Shown one piece after another: positions 16,442 through 24,879 of a stretch of DNA of 35,123 nt. Origin of the DNA: an uncultured Elusimicrobiales bacterium (GTDB taxonomy: Bacteria > Elusimicrobiota > Elusimicrobia > Elusimicrobiales > Elusimicrobiaceae); contig CALUUY010000010.1 of assembly GCA_944324095.1 (NCBI GenBank), positions 1-35,123 on the forward strand. The letters are read 5' to 3'. The notes below the pieces were generated by a model. That model ran no database searches and was not told the origin of the DNA. It was given only the letters and a program-made list of their open reading frames with translations. The first letter of the stretch is position 1. Every line of letters starts with the position of its first letter. The translations under genes and the position numbers were made by a program.

Positions 16442-17515
16442 ATGGAAATTGGCATTGTAGGTTTGCCCAATGTGGGCAAGTCCACCTTGTTTAATGCGCT
16501 TACGCAGGCCGGCGCTGAAGCCAGCAACTATCCTTTTTGCACCATAGAGCCCAATGTGGGCATTGTGCCCATACCGGACAAACGCCTGGATGCTTTGTTT
16601 GACTTGTTTAAACCGCCCAAGAAAACAGCCGCTTTTATTAAATTTGTAGATATTGCCGGTATTGTAAAAGGCGCCAGCAAAGGGGAAGGATTGGGCAACA
16701 AATTTTTAGCCAACATCCGCGAGGTGGACGCCGTTATCCACGTGGTGCGTTTATTTGAAGACGAAAACGTGACCCACGTAATGAACTCCGTTGACCCGCT
16801 GCGCGATATTGAAATCATCAATACGGAACTGATGTTGGCCGATTTGGAAACCGCTACCAAAATTTGTGATCGTTTGGCCAGCAACGCCAAAAGCGGTAAA
16901 AAAGACGCCATCGCCGCGTATGAAACGATGAAGTCTATTAAAGAAGCGTTGGAAAATGGCAAGCCGGTTTCTTCGCTGGGGTTGGAGCCGGAGGTTTTAA
17001 AAGAATATCAATTCTTAACGGCTAAACCTGTGTTGTATGTGGGCAATAATTCTGAAAAGCGCAACGTGGAAAATGCCGAAAAAGTAGCCAAATACGCCCA
17101 AGAAACGGGGGCCGGATTTGTGGAGCTGTGTGTTAAATTTGAAGCGGAAATAGCCGAGTTTTCTGAAGAAGAAAAACACGCTTTTTTGGAAGAAACCGGC
17201 AGCGATTACACCGGGCTTGAAAAAATAGTGCGTGAAGGGATGAAACTGCTTCATTTGTGCACCTATTTTACAGCCGGCAGCGAGGTGGAAGTACGCAGCT
17301 GGTTAATCCCGGTGGGGTGCACGGCGCCGCAGGCGGCGGGTAAAATCCACAGTGATTTTGAGAAAGGGTTTATCCGTGCCGAGGTATATACTTTTGACGA
17401 TTTAATGCAGTACAAGAGTGAAAAAGCCCTCAAAGAACACGGGCTGGTTCGCTCGGAAGGGAAGGACTATATTGTAAAGGACGGCGACATCTGCCTGTTT
17501 AAGCTCAATGTCTGA
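16442..17515 (+). CDS. ychF: YchF/OLA1-family ATPase
   Basis: 357 residues, standard length. GLPNVGKSTLFNAL (7-20) is the P-loop and DIAGIVKGASKGEGLGNKFL is the G2/G3 region with the YchF-specific sequence. YVGNNSE replaces the usual guanine-specific NKxD, which fits the ATP preference of YchF. The C-terminus is the TGS domain, ending with LVRSEGKDYIVKDGDI. YchF binds ribosomes and is linked to translation control and oxidative stress. AAGGAGA precedes the ATG. Its last eight bases overlap the start of the next gene. Confidence 0.96.
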   Translation: MEIGIVGLPNVGKSTLFNALTQAGAEASNYPFCTIEPNVGIVPIPDKRLDALFDLFKPPKKTAAFIKFVDIAGIVKGASKGEGLGNKFLANIREVDAVIHVVRLFEDENVTHVMNSVDPLRDIEIINTELMLADLETATKICDRLASNAKSGKKDAIAAYETMKSIKEALENGKPVSSLGLEPEVLKEYQFLTAKPVLYVGNNSEKRNVENAEKVAKYAQETGAGFVELCVKFEAEIAEFSEEEKHAFLEETGSDYTGLEKIVREGMKLLHLCTYFTAGSEVEVRSWLIPVGCTAPQAAGKIHSDFEKGFIRAEVYTFDDLMQYKSEKALKEHGLVRSEGKDYIVKDGDICLFKLNV

Positions 17516-18728
17516 TTTTACTTGCAAACATTTTAAAGAGTGCGGCGGCTGTGCCTTGCTGGATTTGCCTTACGAAAAGCAAATTGAAAGCAAAAAAGAA
17601 CACCTGTCCCAGCTGCTTAAGGATTATTGGACGCAGGACATCCCTGTTACACTGACCGACTGCCCACGTTATTTTCGCAATAAAGTGGAGCTGGGTTTCT
17701 GCCATCAAGTTAAGTGGGATCCTAACTACAACAAAAAAGACCCCGCCAACAAAACTCGTCCGCTGGAATTTGAACAGACGCTGGGTTTTAAGTTAAAAGG
17801 CAAGTGGGACAGAGCCGTTGACCTGGAAGAATGTTTGCTGTTTGATGACAAACTGATAGATTTATTGCGTGCGGTGCGCCGCTGGGCGGCCGAGCAGAAT
17901 TTGCCGTATTATGACCAGCGCAAACACACCGGCGTGTTGCGGCATTTAATGGTGCGCGAAGGGAAAAATACAGGCGAAGGGTTGGTGGTGTTGTTTGTAA
18001 CCAACGATTTTGATGAAAAATCCTTTGTGGGCGCGGTGGAAAGTGTGTATCCGGGTTTTAGCATTATGTCTGCCGTTAATACAGGTTTAGCCGATACAGC
18101 CGCACCGGAAAGCTTAAAAGTATTAAAAGGCAAAGACTATTTTGTAGAAAAAATCTTGCTCACAAACTCTGCCGGGCAAACCGAAAGGGAAGTTTTGTTT
18201 AAGCTGTCTGCCCAGTCTTTCTTTCAAACCAATACCAAAACCGCGCAGAAAATGTACTCCCGCGTGCGGGGGTTGGTAAAAGAAATTGCACCTAAGATTA
18301 TTTACGATTTATACGGCGGAGCAGGCAGTTTTAGTCTGTCTTGTGCGGATTTGTGCCAAAAGAGTATTTGTGTGGAAAGTGTAGCCCCGGCCATTTATAA
18401 CGGGCTGGAAAACGCCAAACTAAACCACGTAAACAATGTACAATTCTTCTGTTCCCGTGTGGAAGATTTTGTAAAACAGCATACCATAGAGAAAAAAGAC
18501 GCCTTGATTATTTTGGATCCGCCCCGCGGCGGTATGCACCCCAAAGCGGTAAAAGCGGTGGCCGAATCGGGCGTAAAAAACGTGTTGTACATTTCCTGCA
18601 ACCCGGTGGCGTTGGCGGCGGAATTAAAAACCTTAACGCAAACCTATCAGATTGTAGGGGTGGAAGCGTTTGATTTTTTCCCGCATAGCCAGCACATAGA
18701 AACATTGGTTCAGCTTAAGTTGAAATAA
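17508..18728 (+). CDS. rlmD: TrmA/RumA-family RNA 5-methyluridine methyltransferase
   Basis: At 406 residues it carries the N-terminal iron-sulfur ligand set C6, C12, C15 (CKHFKECGGC) plus C109 (LEECLLF). QSFFQTN, YDLYGGAGSFSL and LDPPRGGMHPKAV form the SAM-binding domain. YISCNP gives the catalytic nucleophile C364, and DFFPHSQHIETL the C-terminal glutamate motif. The family methylates U747, U1939 (23S rRNA) or U54 (tRNA). No TRAM domain is visible at the N-terminus. The symbol reflects the family, and the target base is not settled. Translation is coupled to ychF by the eight-base overlap. Confidence 0.88.
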   Translation: MSDFTCKHFKECGGCALLDLPYEKQIESKKEHLSQLLKDYWTQDIPVTLTDCPRYFRNKVELGFCHQVKWDPNYNKKDPANKTRPLEFEQTLGFKLKGKWDRAVDLEECLLFDDKLIDLLRAVRRWAAEQNLPYYDQRKHTGVLRHLMVREGKNTGEGLVVLFVTNDFDEKSFVGAVESVYPGFSIMSAVNTGLADTAAPESLKVLKGKDYFVEKILLTNSAGQTEREVLFKLSAQSFFQTNTKTAQKMYSRVRGLVKEIAPKIIYDLYGGAGSFSLSCADLCQKSICVESVAPAIYNGLENAKLNHVNNVQFFCSRVEDFVKQHTIEKKDALIILDPPRGGMHPKAVKAVAESGVKNVLYISCNPVALAAELKTLTQTYQIVGVEAFDFFPHSQHIETLVQLKLK

Positions 18729-18736
18729 TAATTTAT

Positions 18737-19240
18737 ATGCTTATCCGTCCCGAAACTCCTGCGGATTACGCCGCCGTGTATGCTTTTATTCAAAAAGCGT
18801 TTGAAACGGCCTGCGTCAGCAACGGGGAGGAACAATCTTTTGTAGAGCAACTGCGCCAAAGCCCGCGTTACCTGCCGGATTTGGCACTCTTGGCCGAGCA
18901 GAACGGCCGCATTGCCGCCTACATTATGCTTACCCGGCTTATGCTGGCAAGCCCACGTTTGGTAAAAGGCCTTTTATTGGCGCCGCTGGCGGTGGAGGAA
19001 GAACTTCGCCGGCGCGGCTTAGGTGCAAAAATGGTGCAAACGGCTTTACAGAAAGCCAAGCAGCAGGGGTATGAAGCCGTCTGCTTAGTGGGAGACCCGG
19101 GATATTACGGGCGTTTTGGCTTTAGCCGGCTGGACAGTTTATCCGCCTCTTGTAACCGGCAGATACCGGCGGCGTATGCACTTGGGCTAGAGTGGGTGCC
19201 CGGGGTGCTGGCCGGGGCGGAAATTAATTTTTTAGGATAA
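18737..19240 (+). CDS. GNAT-family N-acetyltransferase (YhbS-like)
   Basis: The 167-residue protein has LAPLAVEEELRRRGLGAKMV, the acetyl-CoA pyrophosphate-binding RxxGxG motif, and GDPGYYGRFGF, typical of the COG3153/YhbS group. Such proteins acetylate small molecules or protein N-termini. The substrate is unknown. It lies 8 bases after the methyltransferase gene and 5 bases before the helicase gene, so it belongs to the ychF transcript. Confidence 0.85.
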   Translation: MLIRPETPADYAAVYAFIQKAFETACVSNGEEQSFVEQLRQSPRYLPDLALLAEQNGRIAAYIMLTRLMLASPRLVKGLLLAPLAVEEELRRRGLGAKMVQTALQKAKQQGYEAVCLVGDPGYYGRFGFSRLDSLSASCNRQIPAAYALGLEWVPGVLAGAEINFLG

Positions 19241-19245
19241 TCAAA

Positions 19246-21711
19246 ATGAGTTTAGAAGAAGCTTTAAAATCGTTAAATCCTCAGCAGTTGGAAGCCGTCA
19301 ATTATGACGGCGGCCCTTGTTTGATTGTAGCCGGTGCGGGTACCGGCAAAACCAAAACGCTTACCACCAAAATTGCCAAATTGATTGCCGATGGTTACAA
19401 TCCGGCCCGCATTTTGGCGGTTACGTTTACCAATAAAGCTGCACAGGAAATGCGCGAGCGTGTGGAAGCGTTGGAACCGGGTGCCGGCAGCCGGGTGTGG
19501 ATACACACTTTCCACTCTATGGGGGTGCGTATGCTGCGCCAACACGCCGAAAGGCTGGGCCTCACGCGCGATTTTGCCATTTATGATGACAGCGACCAGA
19601 AAAAAGTGGTTAGCCTTATTTTGGAACAGATGGGCATTAAAGACCCTAAAAAAGAAATCAATCAAATAGTGTCTTTAATTTCCCGCGCCAAAGACGATTT
19701 GGTGTCTCCGGACTCTATGATGCAATCCGCCACAGCTTCGGGTTTGGATTACAAAATTCGTGCGGCGGAAGTGTATAAAAAATACGAGCAACGCTTAAAA
19801 GCGGCCGGTGCGCTGGATTTTGGGGATTTGTTGGTAAAAACCGTGGAGCTATTTAAAAACCACGAAGACGTAAAAAATTATTACCAGGATTTATTCCAAT
19901 ACGTATTGGTGGACGAATACCAGGACACCAACCACACCCAATATATGATTACCCGTCTGTTGGCGGCCAAACACCGCAAACTGTGCGTGGTGGGTGACCC
20001 GGACCAGAGCATCTATTCCTGGCGTGGGGCCAATATCCGCAATATTTTGGAATTTGAAAAAGACTTCCCGGACGCTAAAACCATTACATTGGAACAGAAC
20101 TATCGTTCTACAAAGGTGATTTTGGACGCGTCCAACAAATTAATTACCAAAAACAAAAAACGCAAAGACAAAAGCCTGTTTACCGATAAAAACGCAGGCG
20201 ATCCTATTGAAGTGCGTGAACTGCTTACCGAAGGCGAAGAAGCCCGCTGGGTCAGCCAGCAAATTAAACAATTGGTGGAAGAAGGCGGCGCCAGCTTAAA
20301 AGACATAGCCGTCTTTTACCGCACCAACGCCCAGAGCCGCAGTTTTGAAGACCGCTTCCGTCAATATCAAATCCCGTACCGTTTGGTGGGTACGGTTCGC
20401 TTCTATGACCGTAAAGAAATTAAAGATATTTTGTGTTACGCGCGCATTTTAATTAACCCGGCAGATAATGTGAGTTTGCTGCGTATTATCAACACGCCTA
20501 CGCGCGGGCTGGGTAAAGTGGCGCAGGATAAGTTAAGTGCGTATGCGGAAGAAAAACAAATTTCTTTATTTGACGCATTGGCGCAGGCGCCTTATGTGGA
20601 GGGGCTTAGTTCTGTGGCGTGCAAAGCCGCTATTAATTTAGCCAAGTTGTTTAATGGTTGGCGGCAGGATATGCTGCTGACAGATCCGGCGGACATTTTT
20701 AATAAGATTATGCAGGAATCGGGCTATTTGGCGGCAGTGCGCGCAGAAATGGAAAAAGACCCGGAAGCAGAAAGCCGCCTGCAGAACTTGGACGCGTTGG
20801 TCAACGCTGTAAAAGAGTACGAAGAACGTTGTGAAAAAGGGGAAAAAGAACCCTCGGTGTCGGATTTCTTGCAGGAAATTTCCCTTTTATCCGGGGAGGA
20901 TGACTCCGCCGCCGGTGAAGGCGGCGCCGTTACGCTGATGACGGTGCACCTGGCCAAAGGGCTGGAGTTTAATAATGTGTTTGTAACAGGCTTAGAGGAG
21001 GGATTGTTCCCTATCTCTAAAGACGATGAGGACGAACTGGAAGAAGAACGCCGCTTGTGTTACGTGGCTATGACGCGCGCGCGGGAAAAGTTATTTATGT
21101 CTTACGCGCAAAGCCGGCGTAAATTCGGGCAGACTTACACCAATGTCCCTTCCCGCTTTTTGTATGAATGCGGCTTGTTAGATGAAAGCGAGCGTGAAGA
21201 GCACGAGGCGCGCCAATCCCGCTTTACGGATTTTAAAAGCAAATACGGCCTTTATGGCGGCACTGCCTCTGGCGGGTACAACGGCGGCCATTACGGCAAT
21301 GGTTATTGGAAAGGAAAAAACAACTTTGGCGGGGGCCGCTCGGACGGATTTGAAGGCTATGCTTCTGCCAGCCGCTTTCAAAAAAAGTATGATAGCCACG
21401 GTTATGAAATAGAAGATAATGATGATTTGGATTATACGTCTTCTTACCGGGGTTCTTCGGGGTTGGGGTCTTTGTATTCCCGCCCGGCGGCGTCATCACG
21501 CCCGGCGTTTGACCCGCCCTCTCAACAGAAACCGCCCGAAAAAAATGCCGACGGCGTAGCCGTTGGCGGGCTTGTAAAACACGGCGTGTTTGGGCAAGGC
21601 AAAATTGTACAGATTGCCGGCTCCGGGGAGAGCGCTAAAATAACCGTTTTATTTGGAAACGGTGTGCGGCGCACCTTTATGCTTAAATTTGCCCCGTTGG
21701 AAATTTTGTAG
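19246..21711 (+). CDS. pcrA: UvrD/PcrA-type superfamily 1 DNA helicase
   Basis: An 821-residue 3'-5' helicase. Q-motif LNPQQLEAV, Walker A AGAGTGKT (29-36), Walker B VLVDEYQDTN, motif III GDPDQSIYSWRGA, motif V TVHLAKGLEF and motif VI YVAMTRAREKL are all present. It unwinds DNA in repair and removes obstacles from DNA and RNA polymerase. The last 50 residues (VKHGVFGQGKI ... ) match the Tudor-like C-terminal domain by which PcrA/UvrD contact RNA polymerase. Between the helicase core and that domain (roughly residues 665-770) is a long linker rich in glycine and tyrosine, then acidic and serine-rich, longer than usual. The last gene of the operon, followed by a terminator. Confidence 0.95.
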   Translation: MSLEEALKSLNPQQLEAVNYDGGPCLIVAGAGTGKTKTLTTKIAKLIADGYNPARILAVTFTNKAAQEMRERVEALEPGAGSRVWIHTFHSMGVRMLRQHAERLGLTRDFAIYDDSDQKKVVSLILEQMGIKDPKKEINQIVSLISRAKDDLVSPDSMMQSATASGLDYKIRAAEVYKKYEQRLKAAGALDFGDLLVKTVELFKNHEDVKNYYQDLFQYVLVDEYQDTNHTQYMITRLLAAKHRKLCVVGDPDQSIYSWRGANIRNILEFEKDFPDAKTITLEQNYRSTKVILDASNKLITKNKKRKDKSLFTDKNAGDPIEVRELLTEGEEARWVSQQIKQLVEEGGASLKDIAVFYRTNAQSRSFEDRFRQYQIPYRLVGTVRFYDRKEIKDILCYARILINPADNVSLLRIINTPTRGLGKVAQDKLSAYAEEKQISLFDALAQAPYVEGLSSVACKAAINLAKLFNGWRQDMLLTDPADIFNKIMQESGYLAAVRAEMEKDPEAESRLQNLDALVNAVKEYEERCEKGEKEPSVSDFLQEISLLSGEDDSAAGEGGAVTLMTVHLAKGLEFNNVFVTGLEEGLFPISKDDEDELEEERRLCYVAMTRAREKLFMSYAQSRRKFGQTYTNVPSRFLYECGLLDESEREEHEARQSRFTDFKSKYGLYGGTASGGYNGGHYGNGYWKGKNNFGGGRSDGFEGYASASRFQKKYDSHGYEIEDNDDLDYTSSYRGSSGLGSLYSRPAASSRPAFDPPSQQKPPEKNADGVAVGGLVKHGVFGQGKIVQIAGSGESAKITVLFGNGVRRTFMLKFAPLEIL

Positions 21712-21725
21712 CGGTATATTGAAAT

Positions 21726-21757
21726 AAAAATCCCCGGGCGTGCGCTCGGGGATTTTT
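21726..21757 (+). terminator. Bidirectional terminator between pcrA and the small membrane protein
   Basis: AAAAATCCCCG ... CGGGGATTTTT hairpin with T-run on both strands. It ends the pcrA operon and, on the minus strand, the convergent gene at 21816-22181. Confidence 0.88.
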
Positions 21758-21815
21758 GTTTAAAAGTTTGCCATCTGGCTAGGCATAATTGAATGTTTGC
21801 GGCCTGCCGTTACCA

Positions 21816-22181
21816 TTATGCGGCGGCTAAAATAGCCCCTAATGCCGCCAAAATGGCCCCGCCAAACAAGAAGATAAAAATAATGGGAAGAATGGCAATA
21901 AGTATGGTTAGCCAGCTAAACGCGGCAGACCAAGCGGCCACGGTTTTGGCTTCTGCTAATAAGTCGTTTTTTGCCAAGTCCTGCGCCCGCAGCGAAAGTA
22001 TCAGCGCTGCCAGCGCCACCGCTATGGAGAAGAATCCTCCTACGCAGGAAAATACAATGGCCACCAAGGCTAAAGTAAAATGAGTATTAATGTCGTTTTT
22101 TGCTTTAGCCGTGCACGGGCAGGCGCCTGTTTGAGAGGCGTTCTGCGCAGTACAGCAGGACGAGCTTTTTTCTTCGTTCAT
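21816..22181 (-). CDS. Small two-helix membrane protein, CD225/dispanin-like
   Basis: The start at 22181 (121 residues) is set by AAGGGGG seven bases upstream. A frame open to 22229 has no such site. The first 35 residues are polar and rich in cysteine (SSSCC and CPC). Two long hydrophobic segments follow, LALVAIVFSCVGGFFSIAVA and a second one near the end, joined by RAQDLAKNDLLAEAKTVAAW. This layout, with the alanine-lysine loop between helices, is like CD225/dispanin proteins. The assignment is by pattern, and function in bacteria is unknown. It is convergent with pcrA. Confidence 0.68.
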   Translation of the reverse strand: MNEEKSSSCCTAQNASQTGACPCTAKAKNDINTHFTLALVAIVFSCVGGFFSIAVALAALILSLRAQDLAKNDLLAEAKTVAAWSAAFSWLTILIAILPIIFIFLFGGAILAALGAILAAA

Positions 22182-22247
22182 AACCAAACCCCCTTGCCGT
22201 GGCGCAGGGCGTATGGAGCTCCTAGCCAAGCGGCCCCATTATTATAT

Positions 22248-22258
22248 AAAATATACTT
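22248..22258 (+). promoter_or_regulatory. -10 region of the gatCA operon
   Basis: AAATATACTT-like sequence with TATACT at 22252-22257, in a very AT-rich stretch. The start codon is 20 bases further on. No good -35 box. Confidence 0.4.
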
Positions 22259-22277
22259 TCTAGGAGTGCACAAAACT

Positions 22278-22559
22278 ATGGAAATAACCAAAAAAGACGT
22301 TGAACTTTCCGGCAAATTGGCCAAAATGCAGGTAAGCGGCCAGGAAGCCGATATTTATAAAGAACAGTTGGAAGCCTTGTTTAAATGGGTGGCAGAATTA
22401 CAGGCCGTAAATACAGACGGGGTGGAACTGACTCAAACCGCTTTAGCGGCGCATTTGCGCCAAGATAACCCGGTGGAAGACCCCGCGCTGTCCCGTACCC
22501 TTATCAGCGCTTTTAACGAAGAAAAAGACGATTGTGCCAAAGTAAAAAAGGTGCTTTAA
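22278..22559 (+). CDS. gatC: Asp/Glu-tRNA amidotransferase subunit C
   Basis: 93 residues, the usual size. ITKKDVELSGKLAKMQVS at the start and LRQDNPVEDPALSR in the second half match GatC, which wraps around and stabilises GatA-GatB. The complex converts misacylated Glu-tRNA(Gln) and/or Asp-tRNA(Asn) to the amidated forms. Start at the ATG behind AGGAG (11-base spacing). An open frame extending upstream to 22080 overlaps the opposite gene and is not used. gatB is not in this window. Confidence 0.93.
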   Translation: MEITKKDVELSGKLAKMQVSGQEADIYKEQLEALFKWVAELQAVNTDGVELTQTALAAHLRQDNPVEDPALSRTLISAFNEEKDDCAKVKKVL

Positions 22560-22561
22560 TT

Positions 22562-23977
22562 ATGATGACCGTTTGCGAAATTTTAACCGATATTCAGTCC
22601 GGCAAGCGCACCGCTGAGGACGTTACCCGCGCCTGCTTGGAAAAAATCAAAGAACTCAACCCCAAAATTAACGCGTTGGTGGAAGTGTGGGAAGAGGACG
22701 CCTTAAAACAAGCCCAAGCTGTGGACGCTAAAAAAGCCCGTGGTGAAAAATTAGGCGCGTTGGCTGGTGTTCCCGTGGCTATTAAAGACAATATTTTATA
22801 CAAAGGCCATAAGGCTACCTGCTGCTCCAAAATGTTGGAAAATTATGTAGCCCCGTACAATGCCACCGTGGTGGAAAAATTGTTGGCGGCGGATGCGGTT
22901 ATCATCGGCCGCGCGAATATGGACGAATTTGCTATGGGCAGCAGCAACCAAACTTCCGTTTATGGGCCCGTGCACAACCCGGTGGATTTGGAACGCGTAC
23001 CGGGCGGAAGCTCTGGCGGAAGTGCCGCGGCCGTAGCCAGCGGAATGGTTCCTGCGGCTTTGGGTACGGATACGGGCGGGTCTGTCCGCCAGCCGGCCGG
23101 TTTTTGCGGCGTGGTGGGTATGAAACCCGGTTACGGGCGTATTTCCCGTTATGGGGTAATTGCTTTTGCTTCCAGTGCCGATCAGGTGGGTGTGCTTACC
23201 CATACTGTGGCCGACTGCGCCAAAGTGTTGGAAGTGTTAAGCGGAAAGGACGCCAATGACTCTACCTCTTTAGATGCACCCGTTCCCGAATATGAAAAAT
23301 TGTTTACGGATGGGTTAAAAGGCGTACGCATTGGTATGCCCAAAGGCTTTTTGGACGGGCTGGCCCCGGCAGTAAAAGAAAAAATTGAGGCGGCTGCTCA
23401 GCGCTTGCAAGCCAAAGGGGCTGAACTGGTGGAAGTGGAAGTGCCGTATGCTAAATACTCGGCCCCGTGCTATTATATTATTACCAGTGCGGAGGCTTCC
23501 TCCAACTTGGGCCGTTATGACGGCATCCGCTATGGTTATGCCGCCAAAGACGCCAACGGTTTAAATGATTATTATGAACTTTCCCGCGCTCCGTTTGGGC
23601 TGGAAGTGAAAAAACGTATTATTATTGGTACGTATGCTCTTACGTCCGAGCGTTATGAGGAATGCTTTTTAAAAGCAATGAAAGTGCGGGAGTTAATCCG
23701 CCAGGACTTTAAAAAAGCGTTTGAAAAAGTAGATGTAATTTTGACGCCTACTTCACCCACTACGGCCTTTAAATTGGGTCAGAAAGAAGAAGACCCTCTT
23801 GCCCTGTACCTGGCGGATTTATATACCTGCCAAGGGAATATAGGCGGCTTGGGCGGCATTAGCGTGCCTTGCGGAAAAGACGAACAAGGCTTGCCGGTTG
23901 GCGTGCAGTTTTATGCGCCTATTTTGAAAGAAGAGGCAGCCTTAAACGTGGCGTATAATTTTGAGAAAGGTTTATGA
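22562..23977 (+). CDS. gatA: Asp/Glu-tRNA amidotransferase subunit A
   Basis: 471 residues with the amidase signature. The catalytic triad is K75 (VAIKDN), cis-serine S150 (GGSSGGS) and nucleophile S174 (DTGGSVRQPAG). The 24-residue spacing of the serines equals that in known GatA. It releases ammonia from glutamine for transamidation on GatB. I chose the ATG at 22562, two bases after the gatC stop. A longer frame from 22532 would overlap gatC. The end overlaps the Nudix gene by four bases (ATGA). Confidence 0.96.
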   Translation: MMTVCEILTDIQSGKRTAEDVTRACLEKIKELNPKINALVEVWEEDALKQAQAVDAKKARGEKLGALAGVPVAIKDNILYKGHKATCCSKMLENYVAPYNATVVEKLLAADAVIIGRANMDEFAMGSSNQTSVYGPVHNPVDLERVPGGSSGGSAAAVASGMVPAALGTDTGGSVRQPAGFCGVVGMKPGYGRISRYGVIAFASSADQVGVLTHTVADCAKVLEVLSGKDANDSTSLDAPVPEYEKLFTDGLKGVRIGMPKGFLDGLAPAVKEKIEAAAQRLQAKGAELVEVEVPYAKYSAPCYYIITSAEASSNLGRYDGIRYGYAAKDANGLNDYYELSRAPFGLEVKKRIIIGTYALTSERYEECFLKAMKVRELIRQDFKKAFEKVDVILTPTSPTTAFKLGQKEEDPLALYLADLYTCQGNIGGLGGISVPCGKDEQGLPVGVQFYAPILKEEAALNVAYNFEKGL

Positions 23978-24426
23978 TTGTATCCGAATTTTCGTGCGGC
24001 GGCGTAATTTTAGACGGGCGCAAAGTGCTTCTGGTGCAGGTAAAAAATATGAAGGGGAAAAAGATTTGGACTTTCCCCAAAGGCCATATAGAAGCAAACG
24101 AAACACCCCGCCAGGCCGCCTTGCGCGAAGTGCTGGAAGAAACCGGCTACAAAGCGGTTATTGTCCGGCCGATGATTCGGGTACGGTATGCGTTCACTTT
24201 TCAAGGTAATTACGTCAAAAAAATGGTTCAGTGGTATTTGATGAAAAAGCTGGGCCGTATTGGCAAGCACGACGCGTCGGAAATTATTTCTATACGTTGG
24301 GTTTCGCTCGTAAAAGCCCGGGAGTTGGTGCAATATCCCAGCGATATTCGCTTGGTGGACATGCTGCTGGCTTCTTTACATATTGAACCTACGGAAGAAC
24401 CGGAAACAGAACCTGCGGACGAATAA
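23974..24426 (+). CDS. Nudix hydrolase
   Basis: 150 residues. The Nudix box runs from G37 to G58, with E43 and REVLEE (51-56) as metal ligands. The preceding IWTFPKGHIE and the overall length resemble MutT/Ap4A hydrolase-like enzymes of the COG0494 group. Substrate not assigned. The C-terminal tail is acidic and probably disordered. The start overlaps the gatA stop in ATGA, giving translational coupling to the tRNA amidotransferase genes. Confidence 0.9.
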   Translation: MIVSEFSCGGVILDGRKVLLVQVKNMKGKKIWTFPKGHIEANETPRQAALREVLEETGYKAVIVRPMIRVRYAFTFQGNYVKKMVQWYLMKKLGRIGKHDASEIISIRWVSLVKARELVQYPSDIRLVDMLLASLHIEPTEEPETEPADE

Positions 24427-24445
24427 ACGTCTGTTTTTTCCTTTT

Positions 24446-24477
24446 ACCCGCCCGGCAGTAAACCGGGCGGGTTTTTT
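24446..24477 (+). terminator. Intrinsic terminator after the Nudix gene
   Basis: ACCCGCCCGG-CAGTAAA-CCGGGCGGGT followed by TTTTT. Confidence 0.9.
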
Positions 24478-24836
24478 ATGGCCTATAAACGCTTTGTATA
24501 AGGGGATTGGGTGTTTTATCAGGTTATATCCGTTGCTAATCTATATAAAAGGCTTGGGGAGGGAAAATGGCGTTGTGTTAGGCCTTTTTTATCCCCAAAC
24601 ACAAGTATTTTAAGGCAGACAAAAAGAAGGAGAAAAGCGTTGTAATCGTTTTACAATGTGTCTTAAAAATTACTTTAGGTGTTGTTTAGGCAGAAAAAGG
24701 GGGAGTATAAGAATAAAAAGCGTTTATGGGCGGAAAAGGTGCTTGGGAAGTTGCTAGGCCCATTTGAGCGGTTTTATCTCGGGCGTCCAATCCGTAATAT
24801 GTTAAAGTAGCCCGTGGAAAAATTTTGCGAGCCATA
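24478..24836. other. Gene-poor spacer with structured segments
   Basis: About 360 bases between the Nudix terminator and the POT transporter terminator. No open frame has a ribosome-binding site. Seen here are a terminator-like hairpin (24547-24590), an inverted repeat TTGTAA/TTACAA near 24640-24657, and A/G-rich sequence. A 49-codon minus-strand frame (24835-24686) exists but starts in a terminator T-run. The region could hold a small RNA, but no known RNA family was recognised. Confidence 0.5.
24547..24590. terminator. Candidate terminator inside the spacer
   Basis: AAAAGGCTT ... TAGGCCTTTT pairs over about nine positions with a 20-base loop and is followed by TTATC on the plus strand. The arms are A/T-ended, so it could act on either strand. 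No gene precedes it closely. Confidence 0.35.
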
Positions 24837-24862
24837 AAAAACCCCGCATAAAGCGGGGTTTT
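24837..24862 (-). terminator. Intrinsic terminator after the POT transporter
   Basis: On the minus strand AAAACCCCGC-TTTAT-GCGGGGTTTTTT. It lies 18 bases past the stop codon. Confidence 0.92.
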
Positions 24863-24879
24863 GTTCAGCAATAGAATGT

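Noticed and set aside
22080-22277. N-terminal extension of gatC
   Set aside because: It overlaps the opposite gene and its ribosome-binding site. GatC homologs begin near the ATG at 22278.
24383-24613. 76-residue plus-strand frame over the end of the Nudix gene
   Set aside because: It passes through a strong terminator, has no ribosome-binding site and its first part is a shadow of the Nudix gene.
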